Source: Clarkia xantiana subsp. parviflora
Lineage: Eukaryota > Streptophyta > Magnoliopsida > Myrtales > Onagraceae
Assembly: GCA_036873135.1 (NCBI GenBank)
Contig: JAPTYO010000012.1
Location: 12,718,090-12,782,089, forward strand
Reading direction: 5' to 3'
DNA length: 64,000 bases
The notes beneath the pieces were generated by a model. The model was not told where the DNA came from. It did not search any database and worked only from the letters and a program-made list of their open reading frames with translations. Position numbers and translations under genes: made by a program. Shown here in pieces: positions 49,114-60,079 of the stretch (positions are counted from its first letter, which is position 1; each line of letters starts with the position of its first letter).

Positions 49114-49249
49114 AGTGACTGAAGTCTTGATCGGAAAAACTTGAAGTGCTTGAAGCGCCGGTGAAAACTCGAAATATGGAGAATCAAGGCTCTTGGGATC
49201 GCAGAGAAGAAGAAGTAAAGGAAAAGTGAAACAATGTCTGGATTTAGGG

Positions 49250-49256
49250 TTTTATA
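49250..49256 (-). promoter_or_regulatory. Candidate TATA box of the antisense gene
   Basis: Minus-strand TATAAAA, about 137-143 bp upstream of the predicted ATG and inside the internal region, not in the LTR. Position and orientation fit a dedicated promoter for the antisense gene. No experimental support is visible from sequence. Confidence 0.45.
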
Positions 49257-49697
49257 AGAGAAGGAAAAGAGAACTGAAGAGGTGGGCAATCTGAGCCACA
49301 GAATTCAAAACGATTCAATCAGAATCGTCCAAAGGGAAACGTGCTAATTCGAAGAAGGCGAAACGGTTTCAATCTGAACCATCAGGGCGCATGGGACAGA
49401 TAAGACAGGAATGATGACGTACCGAGGTGGTTGAAAAGTGCTTTTTCATAAAGCAGGCGTGCAGAACCCGAGACGTTCCTTCACCTTCTATCAGCATTTA
49501 ATGCTGGTCTGATTAAGAAATCCCTTCGAATCCAAGCAGGATCCTAAAAGATCTTGAAAGAGATCCGGGGCAAAGGCCTCCGACAAAAGTAGGGCAATGG
49601 CCTCCGATGTTTTAAACAAAGACCCCGACTGGGATGTTGAAAGGTCCGATATTGAAAGACGCGACGCACTATAAGTCCCTCACGCCTTGGGGGCAAA

Positions 49698-50345
49698 TGA
49701 TGGGCCCCGGCTAAGGCCGTTAGGCCCCTTAACGATTGGCAAACGGCGACTAGGCCCGTTGGGCTAAGAGCTGGGTTGCTGGAGGGCTAAGGGCTCCGAC
49801 GGACGGAGGCCCCGACATGGAATAGCTCCGAGTGAGTATAGCCTCGATAGGGGAAAGCCCCGAAGATATCGGACCTGGACGTGGTCGGTCCCGATATGGG
49901 AGCTGACACCACTCCCCGACACCAAATCCTCAATGATGCAACTTGGGAGCCTCCGATTATGATCGAGACTCGCCAGTAAGAGCACAATCCCGGAAATCTC
50001 GCTATGATTACAATGGTGATATAATGGGCGAGATATGTGGGATACGTATAACTGTACAGATATGTGGCGAGATATATGGCGAAATATGTGGGATAGTGGA
50101 TCACAATTCAACCGCCTGATCAGGTAACTGAGATAGCCTTCCCCCTATAAAAAGAGGGAAGTTATCACAGGTTAGGGTTACGTTTTTACACACACATATA
50201 CGCATACTGCTTGATTGTTGATCACCGTACTTACGTTAAGCATCGGAGAGGGATTCTGGGCCACTGCCCTCTACTCCCCTTCTGCAGGATTGCAAGGAGC
50301 TAAGGATTCCGTCACTGTAACCGGAGTTCCTGCCGCGATCCAACA
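49698..50345 (+). repeat. 3' LTR of element E (648 bp)
   Basis: Preceded by the purine-rich tract cttgggggcaaa. The TATA box TATAAAAA is at 50146-50153. It is followed by the ATGAG duplication and then by the 5' end of the guanylate kinase gene in the same orientation. Confidence 0.96.
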
Positions 50346-50916
50346 ATGAGTTTGATTTAATATCGACAAATTTCATTCAACACAATGTTAATTCCATTGC
50401 AGCCAATAGCCTAGCCCAACGACCTTGGAGGTCGGTCTTCCTGAAAAAGGGCCCATTAAAGGTAGTACTCTGTACGCTAAAGTCATCGGAGATATCCATA
50501 AGCCTGAAGAAAAGTGAAGAGGAAGAAGAAGCACCGCCATTGCAATCAAATTCCTTTGGCTTCCTCATTCAACCCCACCAATCCTTCCTAGTTCCTACGG
50601 TACGTGTAAATTCGCCCGTATCCAAGGCTTCATCGTTTCTTCTCATTTTTATGAAGCATTTCTTGACTGTTCCATTCCCCTCGTGTTCTGAGCTTCTGGT
50701 TCCGAGTTTCTTTTTTTGCACCCTGTTTTCACATTGGTGAGTCTGAAATTTGTATGGAGTTGATAATCTGTGGATTTTTCTTGTTTCAATCGCACCTATT
50801 TTTCAGGGTTCGAATTTACTGCAATTCTTGCTGGACCTTACGTAGCGTTGTTATCTTCGTCAGTGTGAATTTTTTTTTTTGTTCCTTCTGTTGCGATTCT
50901 TGGATCTATTTGACAT

Positions 50917-51423
50917 GGGAAAAGTATGTAAAACATGCAACATGTTTGAAAAAGATGGTTTTATGGACCAATATGTTTTAAAATGTACAACATGTTTGAA
51001 AAGGATGGTTCTATGGACCAATATGCATTAAAATGTACAACGAGCTTGCAAAAGATGTTAAAATGACATACCGTCTACTTGTTATCAATAGTTTCATTAA
51101 GTGGACACGTGTGAAACACATTTTAAAAAAAAAATAATTAAAATAAGAAATTAATTTATACATAGCAATGCTTATTAATGGGTGGATGTAGATAATAATA
51201 ATAATTATTTAAAAAAAAAAAGTGATCCGTACGTGTCCACTTAATGAGACTAGTGATAACAAGTGGACGATAGACATTTTACGATCTTTTGTAAGTTTGT
51301 TGTATATTTTAATACATATTGGTCCATAAAACCATCTTTTTCAAACATGTTGTACGTTTTAAAACATATTAGTCCATAAAACCATCTTTTTCAAACATGT
51401 TGCATGTTTTACATACTTTTCCC
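50917..51423. mobile_element. MULE-type MITE (507 bp) in the guanylate kinase 5' UTR intron
   Basis: Inverted ends start GGGAAAAGTATGTAAAACAT and extend about 200 bp with scattered mismatches; within each arm a word around catgtttgaaaaagatggtt is directly repeated. A perfect 9-bp duplication ATTTGACAT flanks it (50908-50916 / 51424-51432). The centre is AT-rich. No coding frame. Confidence 0.88.
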
Positions 51424-51498
51424 ATTTGACATTACAATGGAGGGGTATGGTATAGTGTTTGAATTCTACTTCGCACCTCTCGAATTTGCAGGCTACAA

Positions 51499-51528
51499 AT
51501 GGTGGATTTAATGGCGTCTAGAATATAG
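51499..51528 (+). other. Upstream ORF in guanylate kinase leader
   Basis: ATGGTGGATTTAATG... gives nine codons then TAG, 55 bases before the main start. It contains two ATGs. It could lower translation of the main frame if present in the mature leader; the sequence alone does not show this. Confidence 0.4.
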
Positions 51529-51583
51529 AAAAGGAAATTACGTTCTAGAAATCAGGGGCTATTGCTGTCGATCTATCATTCCG

Positions 51584-52495
51584 ATGATTTTTCGGAGGGT
51601 TTGCTCCACCCTTACCCGATCCAGCCTCCAATCTCCATCATCATTAGTAAAAACATTTGGAAACCAATTTACTGCCTTCAGCTCAGTACCAAGTTTCAAA
51701 ATTCAAAACTTTCAGAAACCCAAGATCCAGAAACTCTGTTTGGCTGCCAGAGTTTTCTCATCCAATCGTCAAATGGACGATGCTCGTAGACCCCTAGCTG
51801 TGCCCATACCAGACCCTGACAAAGCCAATAAGAATGAACTCCTCAGAGCTTTAGAAGCCTCACTAGGGTCTCCATTCAGCAACGAGCCGTTATATCCTGC
51901 TCCGAGCCCTTTGGTCATTGTTATAAGTGGCCCAAGTGGTGTGGGGAAGGATGCTGTCATTAAAAGATTGAGGGAAGCAAGGGGAAGTCTCCATTTTGTA
52001 GTAACAGCAACTAGCCGAGCGATGAGAGCTGGTGAAATACATGGAAAAGATTATTACTTTGTATCGAAAGATGAGTTCCTGTCAATGGTGAGGAGAGATG
52101 AGCTGTTGGAGTATGCATTAGTATACGGAGATTATAAGGGGATTCCAAAGCAGCAGATACGTGATTATATGGCGAAAGGGTATGACATTGTATTGAGGGT
52201 GGATATTCAAGGAGCTAGGACCTTGAGGAGGATTCTCGGGGATTCTGCAGTTTTCATATTTATTGTTGCTGAGAGTGAAATGGCTCAGGTTGAGCGGTTG
52301 ATTGATAGGAAGACGGAGACTAAGGAATCGCTGCTTGTGAGGATAGCCACGGCTAGGGAGGAGGTGAAGCATGTGAAGAGCTTCGACTATGTGGTTGTGA
52401 ATGAAGAAGGGAAACTTGATAATGCTGTGAGAATGGTGGAATCCATTGTTGATGCAGAGAAAAGCAAGGTGTTTCAGAGGAGAGCGGTGATATGA
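51584..52495 (+). CDS. GK3: Guanylate kinase, plastid/mitochondrial type
   Basis: A single coding exon of 303 residues. It converts GMP plus ATP to GDP plus ADP and so supplies guanine nucleotides for organellar nucleic acid synthesis. The first about 60 residues are rich in Ser, Arg and hydrophobic residues with few acids, which fits a transit peptide; the enzyme core follows. The P-loop GPSGVGKD is at about 116-123, TSRAMRAGE at 143-151 and YGDYKG at 181-186 are GMP-binding motifs, and the lid and C-terminal parts are complete ([21 protein letters not shown]). It resembles Arabidopsis GK3 and rice Virescent-2 rather than the longer cytosolic plant enzymes. A 5' UTR intron precedes it, and element E lies just upstream. 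Confidence 0.94.
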   Translation: MIFRRVCSTLTRSSLQSPSSLVKTFGNQFTAFSSVPSFKIQNFQKPKIQKLCLAARVFSSNRQMDDARRPLAVPIPDPDKANKNELLRALEASLGSPFSNEPLYPAPSPLVIVISGPSGVGKDAVIKRLREARGSLHFVVTATSRAMRAGEIHGKDYYFVSKDEFLSMVRRDELLEYALVYGDYKGIPKQQIRDYMAKGYDIVLRVDIQGARTLRRILGDSAVFIFIVAESEMAQVERLIDRKTETKESLLVRIATAREEVKHVKSFDYVVVNEEGKLDNAVRMVESIVDAEKSKVFQRRAVI

Positions 52496-53434
52496 TATTC
52501 CTATGATCTCAAGTCGGCAACTGATAGGTGGCCGCTTGTTTTCATGTTTGAGGTAATGTGCTATTTATGTTCAAAGCATATCCAACTCAGTACAGCGAAT
52601 GCACTCAGAGGATAATAGTGGAGCCTATGAGTCACTTTATTGTCATCTGGTTTGTTTCACTTTAAAAGCAGTGAAGTTCTGTTTCTGAATGTGAAAATTA
52701 CTGTTTTTTCAGATCTTATGGTTTGAAACAATTGTCATGACAGATTTTTAGTTTGTTATCAGCATGATGATGAGATTCTTCAACATTTTGCTGGTTTGTT
52801 CTATTAATGGTAAAAGTGGGTACCAGTTGTAACATTTGGAAGTGGGTATAGATAGGCCAGTTCAGGTTGTTTTGGGACACTAGGTGTTAGCTAGTTACTT
52901 GATCCATTCAATTTTAATCATAACCTCATCATATAAATTATTGATTTTTCTTTCAAATTCCAAAGTCATTTTCAGTTTTTGGTTTGTTCTGAATTTGCTG
53001 TAAGATGTGGAACATACCATTTAGCAACAGCTTGAAATGTAATTAAATATTCATCAAGTAACCAAAAGGTCATATGGTACAAACATAACTAATCAAATAG
53101 GTTATTAACCCTTGAGATTATAACTTCAACACTGTCTAAAGAAACAACAGTTAAATACACAATCAAATAATGCAATTATCCACAAATCTTGAAGCTTACT
53201 AAGAACCAAGACATAACAACACCCTCTAAATGCCATGCCATGCCATGCCATGGAGTCCAAATATATGATTTCTTCTAGTGTCATGGCATGACATGGCAAG
53301 GCAAGGCAACCACCATCTAAACTCCTTTACAGTCAATCTTCATCACTGCTACATTTGTTCATTTCCTGTGTGAATCATTCATTTTACAACACTACTACAA
53401 TCTTTTGACATATCTGTTTAACATTTGATTTGAA
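52496..53434. other. Convergent intergenic region between guanylate kinase and hydrolase genes
   Basis: Contains both 3' UTRs. Near 53231-53310 there is a cluster of TGCCA words (tgccatgccatgccatgccatgg) followed by inverse-oriented atggcatgacatggcaaggc, able to form a hairpin. No further coding frame was seen. Confidence 0.6.
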
Positions 53435-56400
53435 TCATGGTCGCCCGCTCTTGAAGAAGCTCAAATCCCAACGGCGTACTAAGCCGTCAATAGCTTGGGT
53501 GCCAGGGATTCTATCTCCTGAAACAGCAGCAGTTCTTGTGCTATCTGATGTTTCTGTAACAGATGGGTTCTCTACAGAAACTGAAGCAGTAGAAGAAGAA
53601 GAGCCCTCTACCTTTCTTTCTGATCCAGAAACCGAGGTAGCATTTTCGGTTGAAGTTGAAGGTGATTTAGTATTAGAAGAAAAGCCCTCCACTTTTCTTT
53701 CTGATCCAGAAACCGAGGTAGCATTTTCGGTTGAAGTTGAAGGTGATTCGGTCTTGACCTGTTCGTCTCCACACTCGCCATTGCTGTTGAGCTTTGTGTC
53801 TGGCGGTTTCACGTCTTGAAGGGAGAGGAGAACAGCCTCCATTAACATCTGAAATTATTATTATTCAAAAGATTAAGTTTCAGAAAATTAAGGTTTAGGT
53901 TTGGAGCATAATCAATTTTTGTGTAATAAAAAAGACACCTTTTCTTCCTCTTCAGCAGTGCAGGGGAAGCCCGAAAGGTCGTCGAGTTGGTATTCTAAGT
54001 ATTGCTCATCATCTGGTATAGTTGGTACATGGGGGCCATATGGATGTCCATTCGACAACTCGAAGTTGAATGATGATGATGCAGATGCAACTTCACCATT
54101 CTCCATGTTCTGCATCAATATTTATTCAATAATGCCCCAAATGTATACTTATTTTAATCTTAATAAATGACATGGGTGTCCAAACTTTGATCCTGATATG
54201 TAACCTTGATCCCTACCATTGTTAGATTATTAATTATTATAATTATAACAAATTAAAAAGATGAGCCAGTGAGCCAGAATCTTTATAGGATTCCAAATGT
54301 ATGCTCGTAAATCTTGGCTACGACCCAACACAACAATTGTAGTGATCTCAACTGTTAGGTATCTCTTATGAACTAGTAAAAGAACTATCATTGATGAACT
54401 ATCATCTACCACTAAACTGACCTCTGTTCGATTTGGAGATGATCTCGAACACGTTTGTCCACTGCCATTCTCAACGCTACTTGGACCTGACAAAGATATC
54501 ATCAGAACAAATTAGACTATATTAGATTATACAATCAGAACCAATAATCAAGAGATTTACAAGTTAGAGAAAGGATTTAAGCCTTGCCTCCAGATACTGT
54601 TGATGGTTCATGAGCGTAACCACCAGCAGGTGACACGTTGCTCCAATCAACCTAAAGAAAATGCGAAATGGAAATAAACATTCAGGAAGAAAATAGATTA
54701 ATCTAATGAGTTAAGATATAAGAGTTGATGATTAGGAGTTCAATTTACCTTACCAAAGTAGTCGTGCATTGAACTATATACTGATCCTGACGGTCCATCT
54801 TCTGGAGGTTGCAGAACATTGTGGAAAAATATGTTGACAGAATCAAAATAAAACTGAGGGCGGGTTGAGTTGTGATCTCCTTCGAACTTGATAATGTTCT
54901 TGTCCCCCTGAATATTATTTTACCGATTATCAAAATGAGTCGGATAGACAAGAGAGACCACTTATTATGATATCATAGAATTACCATATATGATTCAAAT
55001 ATGCGATCTGAGTGATGAGGACGGATAAAATCATCTTCGATCCCATGACCGAATAATACTGGAACAAAGCAAGACTTCGCAAACTACAAATGACAACAAG
55101 ACGAGAGGTTAAGAAAATTGACAGGAGCAAGAAAAATTGATTATCTATTCACTACTCACAAATTTAAAAGTTGATATATGCAGGCTGATCAAAGAAATGC
55201 ATATTTTGTTGGATTAACTTAAGCGGAAAAATCAAATGACTAAGAATCTTCAAACTCTAAAGCCGTTACTGCAGATTTAAGTCTCCAGCTTTTCTATATT
55301 TCCATACTTCATTATACCTGTATTTGTACTGTTAGTATGGACAGGCAGATTGTATGATGTCATGTTAATGCAGAAATCTTTTTCAAATTTTTGTTAAATA
55401 GTGGCATAAAAAATTAAAGGTCGATGAACAGAATGTACAACCACAAAGCTGGAAAGAAAGAATCACTATTTCACAAACACAAAATTCTACTGAAGTAATT
55501 AATTTTAACGGCAAGCTCAACACTTGCATCTGCTTCAAGCTGAAAAGAATTCCAGGCAGTACGCTTTTTAATACCAGGGGAAGGCTAGTTCACTACTTTC
55601 TTCTACTGATGGAACAACCCACAAGAATAAACTCCAACAACCCCATTTCCTTTTTCTTTTCAAAATTTAGATAGCTACTTCAAAACTATCAAGCGGTTGC
55701 TAGAGAAAAAACATGAAACATGCATTAGATGGATAAACCTATGAATAAATTAGAGTACGTAAATTCTGAACCTTAGTGGCATTCAAATCCGTAATGTCAA
55801 AATTTGCCTTTTTCTGGATTGCCCTTCGCATGTACTGAATTGCAAGCTTGACCTGTTGTAAGCCAGATGGAGAATTTCAGATTACGGCGGTAAGAAGTAA
55901 ATCACACAGAGAGGAAGTAGAATAATCGGGTAAACTTTGATAGCATGATCTAGGAGAAATTATGTGAAACCAGCAGGTGACAATAGTAAGTACAATAGGA
56001 AAGAGAACCAACAAGAAATCATTTGGTTGGCAATATTGGTTATCAAATGTAAGTCTTATGTAGAGACTTGATGAATGGATAATGATCTATGTGCTAGAGA
56101 CTTAATTTTCATCAACAGCACCAGGAGACCAAATTAAGGCGAATGAATCTTGGCCCAGAGATGGCCAAAAATCAAATCTTGGCATGTCTGTTTTAAATAT
56201 TATTATTATTGAAGACATATTCCTCGAGTAAGTTGAGGGAAAATAAATAGCTGAAAGGGAAAGATCCTTTCAACAAAGAGATGTGAGTAAGTTCGACAAA
56301 CTCACAGTGAACTTGGGCAAGCGAAATGCTTGTGTATCTGCTAGTTCCATCATTAAGTCTACCAAGTCTGAGAAAGGACTGTCAAGAACCATCCCAGCAA

Positions 56401-58835
56401 TCGAAGGATCTTCTGCTCCGTACATAAGGCTGTAAAAAAAGTATTAAACAGTTAGTGGTGCATCTATATTTTTCATGACTATAAAAAATAGTAAAAACTA
56501 TTCAGATAAAACACAGCAGTGTATATCAACAGTTCTCTTTAACTATGCTGCAACAAAAGAAAAGCAACTGAAAGGGGAACGAAACTATAATGGGTACCCA
56601 ACTATAATTACAATGCGTGGGAACTGGTTGACTCAGAAAAAATGCTTCCACGTGTTTAAAGGAATAACTGAATGTATAAAAACTTTGCTTGGTAGAAGAT
56701 AGAATGAATGCCAGTTTATGTGATGAAATAAATATTAGTTATTGTCTCTGAGAACCACAATACGGGAAAAACACATAGACACCAAAATCTCGTAGTCATT
56801 ACAAAACAGGAAATAAGACTTCCAAGTAATAGTCACGCATACTCAGATCTCGATGCAAAAAAGGAATGCCCACCCATGGGCAACCTTCGGGAATATGCAC
56901 ATGAAGGTAACGATACTAAACAAAAAATAGGGCATGAGACAGAACCTTGTGACAGCACCCATCGAGCGGCCCCACAAGCCAATTAAGGAAACGTTTCCTT
57001 CTGTCCGCAAATACTCGACAACAGCCTTTAGGTCATCTTTCTGATAAAATGACATGGAGAGTGTTTTAGACACTAGGGGGTGGTGATCCCCAAACCACAA
57101 AAAATTCAAACTGAAAGATCAAAGTATTATCAGCACTCACTTCATACCAACCCAAACTGACATGCTCTCCTCCAGAAAGTCCAGATCCAGAGAAATCAAG
57201 AGCAAAAACAGTAATGTTTGAAGGAAGTAAAACAATTGCTGTTTCACTGGCATCGACTCTGCAACCACTGTGATAAATAAAATTTGACCAATCAATACCA
57301 TTACCATGATAGCGGAAATGTTGTAATAGGAGGTAAATGTGAAAACTGTAGGCACAAAATTAGGCATAAACAAACTTATAACAACACCTTATTATGTATA
57401 AGAATTATTCATTAAAAAAGATATGATATTGTCTACTGAAGGAATTCATCAATATGAAGAATCAACCTATTTCCATGGCAATATATTACACAGGGCAAAG
57501 GCTTTCCTTCAGGACTAACAATAGGCATGTAATGACTGCACTGAAGAATATCTCCTCGACTGTTCTTAACCTGCAAATTGGTCAAAGCCCATTTGAGAAT
57601 ACGTCAACTACCTGCCAAATTCACTTTCTTGAATGCCAAAAAGTAAGCGGATAAGGATTTATAAGTAACTTTTTAAGAGCTGCTCTCAATATTAAAGGAC
57701 TGAAAAATTTCTTTACCAAAAAATATATGGTAGAAGCTTACGGGAATAGAAGGAAAATGGAGATACGCGCATACAGAACCATTAGAGCACGAATAAATTC
57801 AGGGTTTAACACCTCTACTTAAAGAAAAATTACATCCCCAACGAATGGAAGTTTATTTTCCTAGAGAGTGGAGATAATAACAAACAAGCGTCAAAGGATA
57901 ATGCTTTGTAAGACCTTAAAAGAAAATCTCTACTTAAAGAAAAATTACATCCCCAAAGTTATAAGAAGAGTTTCTCAAAGCAATATGCCTGTTGGAAGTC
58001 CACAGTTTTAACACATAGAATAAACAAGGCAACCCAAGTAGAAACAAGTAAGGCCATACCTCTACATCCTTCCTTTTGTACAATTTTCCCTTTAGTCTGA
58101 ACTGTTGCTCTAGTAGATCATATTTTGGATTGTATTCTGCCCTGCAACACCAAAACATAACCATCAACATAATATTTAAAACTTTATGAGAATGGTAAAG
58201 AGCTTACGGCGTACTGTTTCAAAAATAACAGAAATAAGTTGGACTGAACAGCTCAGTTCTTACAACCTAAAAAAATACATATATATATAATGATAAAAAG
58301 TTAATCTCCATTTTCAAAAGTATGAGCTCAACTCACTGCTCACGCGTCAGCACTCCCCGAAATGCAGATAAGTTGAAGACAAGGTTAAAGTAAAATGACA
58401 TCTCACTACGAACTGTCCAGTTTTATTTGGGTTTGAACTTTAAAGAACCAAGATCTGTCCAGAGTTTTATTTCTAATTTTTTTTGTAAATTATAAGAAGT
58501 TCAATAATCTGAAAAGATAACCTTGAATTTAATTACTTACAGCTATACTGCATCTGCTAATTTCATAAGACCTAAACCATACCAACCAACCAAATATCTC
58601 AACTAGACAGAGATTGATCAATTATTTTTCAAATCTTGCATCTCAAACAATAGGCCAGTTAACCCAGGTCAAATTTTTTATCTTTCAACCGCTGTCCGTA
58701 CCCTGGAATAGTAAAGATCTCGGGTGCAATTAAAGAAAGAAGATGGAATTCTGACAGCGAATTGACTCCGATCCCTAAATATGGCGTTGATTGTTACCTG
58801 GGAGGGCGAATTATGAAGTTAACGAGCTGTTCCAT
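53435..58835 (-). CDS. Alpha/beta hydrolase with ubiquitin-interacting-motif-like tail
   Basis: Thirteen exons join to 540 codons: 58835-58798, 58141-58060, 57570-57467, 57267-57141, 57040-56946, 56429-56306, 55852-55772, 55083-54985, 54907-54749, 54651-54588, 54486-54422, 54109-53939 and 53848-53435. All introns are GT-AG except the tenth, which has a GC donor (GAG/GCAAGG). The first 300 residues form a serine hydrolase fold: nucleophile elbow GRSMG (Ser143), acid at Asp234/235 (GIEDDF), His262 (EGDHNST). The substrate is unknown. The remaining 240 residues are low-complexity and acidic, with a UIM-like helix (EEEEKMLMEAVLLSLQD, about 399-415) and a near-perfect 27-residue tandem duplication (about 438-491). 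It matches the plant family of long alpha/beta hydrolases with such tails (Arabidopsis At3g23540 type, from memory). Confidence 0.9.
53603..53764 (-). repeat. 81-bp tandem duplication in hydrolase last exon
   Basis: Two 81-bp units (starting gccctc at 53603 and 53684) encode the repeated SPSTSTENATSVSGSERKVE segment. The frame is kept because the unit is 27 codons. Confidence 0.9.
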
Positions 58836-59010
58836 CAGATTCAATAATCTTCAATGATCTGGGCACCTCGTCCTCTCCCTCGAACAGTTTTTTATTGTTT
58901 TTGTTTTGAGAGAGAGAGAGAGGGAGAGGTCGTTGGAAATTAAATATGGACAGCGGAGAGAGAGGGATATATAGTAGTATATAACAAAACTATAGATAGA
59001 TATAGAAGTT
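58836..59010 (-). promoter_or_regulatory. Hydrolase 5' UTR and core promoter
   Basis: On the minus strand a (CT)n run (58909-58926) lies upstream of the ATG and TATA-like words (tatatatcc near 58968, tatataacaaaac near 58980) further up. CT-rich leaders downstream of TATA boxes are common in plants. The exact start is not determined. Confidence 0.5.
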
Positions 59011-60079
59011 TTAAATCGGCGGCTAGCTAATGGAATTGGATTGGACTGAAGCCTCTTCCGTTGTAATATTGATCACCGGAAATAATACCTCTGTGCACTT
59101 CTCTAGTGGACATCATCATTGAGCTTGATAGAATAGAATCGAAATGAAAGATGGATGATTTTTTTTTTTTACTATAAAAAATTCCAACTTTGATTTGCTT
59201 GCAAATGAAAATGGAAAAGTGTCAGTGGTTCGGTCGGTGGTGTCGCCACTGTAATGTTGTTACGACATGAGACGCGACAGCCTGTTCAGCTTCGTGGCTA
59301 GCCGGGAAGGAAATTTATTATATGCCGCCGCGGAATGGTACCGCCCTTTCCTAAAATAATAAGTTTTAATTTAAAAATGAAAGTTAGGTAAAAATATTAA
59401 AAAATTATAAATCCATGACCTGCTATAGCAGGTTAAAGAGAGAGAAAATGTAATTTTAATTTTCTCAATTTTCTTTTAAAATAAAAATCAGAATTTTATC
59501 CAATAAAAAAAACATTTGTCCATTTGTGAAAGGGATAAACAGCCAACTGCCGAGTGAATTTTTTTTTTTTCAAAACCATTTTTTACATTTTTTTTGTTGT
59601 ATTTGAACGAGTGGTCAGACCGTATTCGAGCCGGTTCGACCGGACGAAGTAGAAATTGGTTCTCTCACCGGTTTAGTTTTCGGTTTGATTCTAATAACAT
59701 GGGATTATATACAAAGATATTATTACTTTTCATAAAAAAAATTAGGTCATACTTTTTTCAGCAATATATATATATGTATATATATAAAGCGAATGCATTT
59801 ACGGAAACAAAAAAAAATGCATTTACTTAATAACATTGTACTTAAAATGAAAAATAGTAGCTGAAGCAACATACTGCTTTTATTTAATTGAAATTAACTG
59901 ATAAACTTAATTAAAAATCTAACATTGGCTACCCAATTAATATTAAATAAATGTCCTACAAATTTGAAAAATACTTAAGAACGATCTTGCTCGTAATGCT
60001 CAATCTTCCACGGGTCACCCCTCCGAATCCTGAAAGAGTCCCAACTAGGGAAATGAAATCCACAATCCTTATGTAAACC
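59011..60079. other. AT-rich intergenic DNA, no gene seen
   Basis: Contains several homopolymer T/A runs, an AT run near 59765 and a short CCGGTTCGACCGG word cluster near 59628-59690 similar to that of the A/D leaders, perhaps a decayed fragment of that family. No open frame with recognisable features. Confidence 0.5.

Larger units (their letters stand above)
38871..50345 (+). mobile_element. Element E: full-length young Tat-type Ty3/gypsy element (11.5 kb)
   Basis: Both LTRs are 648 bp and differ at four positions by direct reading. A perfect duplication ATGAG flanks the element (38866-38870 / 50346-50350). Order: LTR, primer-binding site, gag, protease, RT, RNase H, additional RNase H, integrase, 51-bp repeat array, antisense gene, polypurine tract, LTR. 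The additional RNase H before integrase and the antisense reading frame downstream of pol are recognised marks of the Tat lineage. The sense coding region is broken by a 520-bp duplication and three in-frame stops. Confidence 0.96.
50351..51583 (+). promoter_or_regulatory. Guanylate kinase 5' flank, 5' UTR exon and 5' UTR intron
   Basis: A pyrimidine/purine-structured stretch ends at a strong donor (cctacg/GTACGTG, exon end 50599). The intron runs to tttgcag at 51491 and the second exon starts at 51492. The intron is about 890 bp and contains a MITE. A 9-codon upstream ORF with stop lies at 51499-51528 before the main ATG. The transcription start was not identified; only about 250 bp separate element E from the donor site. 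Confidence 0.6.

Noticed and set aside
54749..54754. Donor GTAAGG at 54753 for hydrolase exon 9
   Set aside because: Using it breaks the frame with exon 10; the donor GTAAAT six bases (relative to GGTAAG) downstream keeps the GKVDWSN reading.
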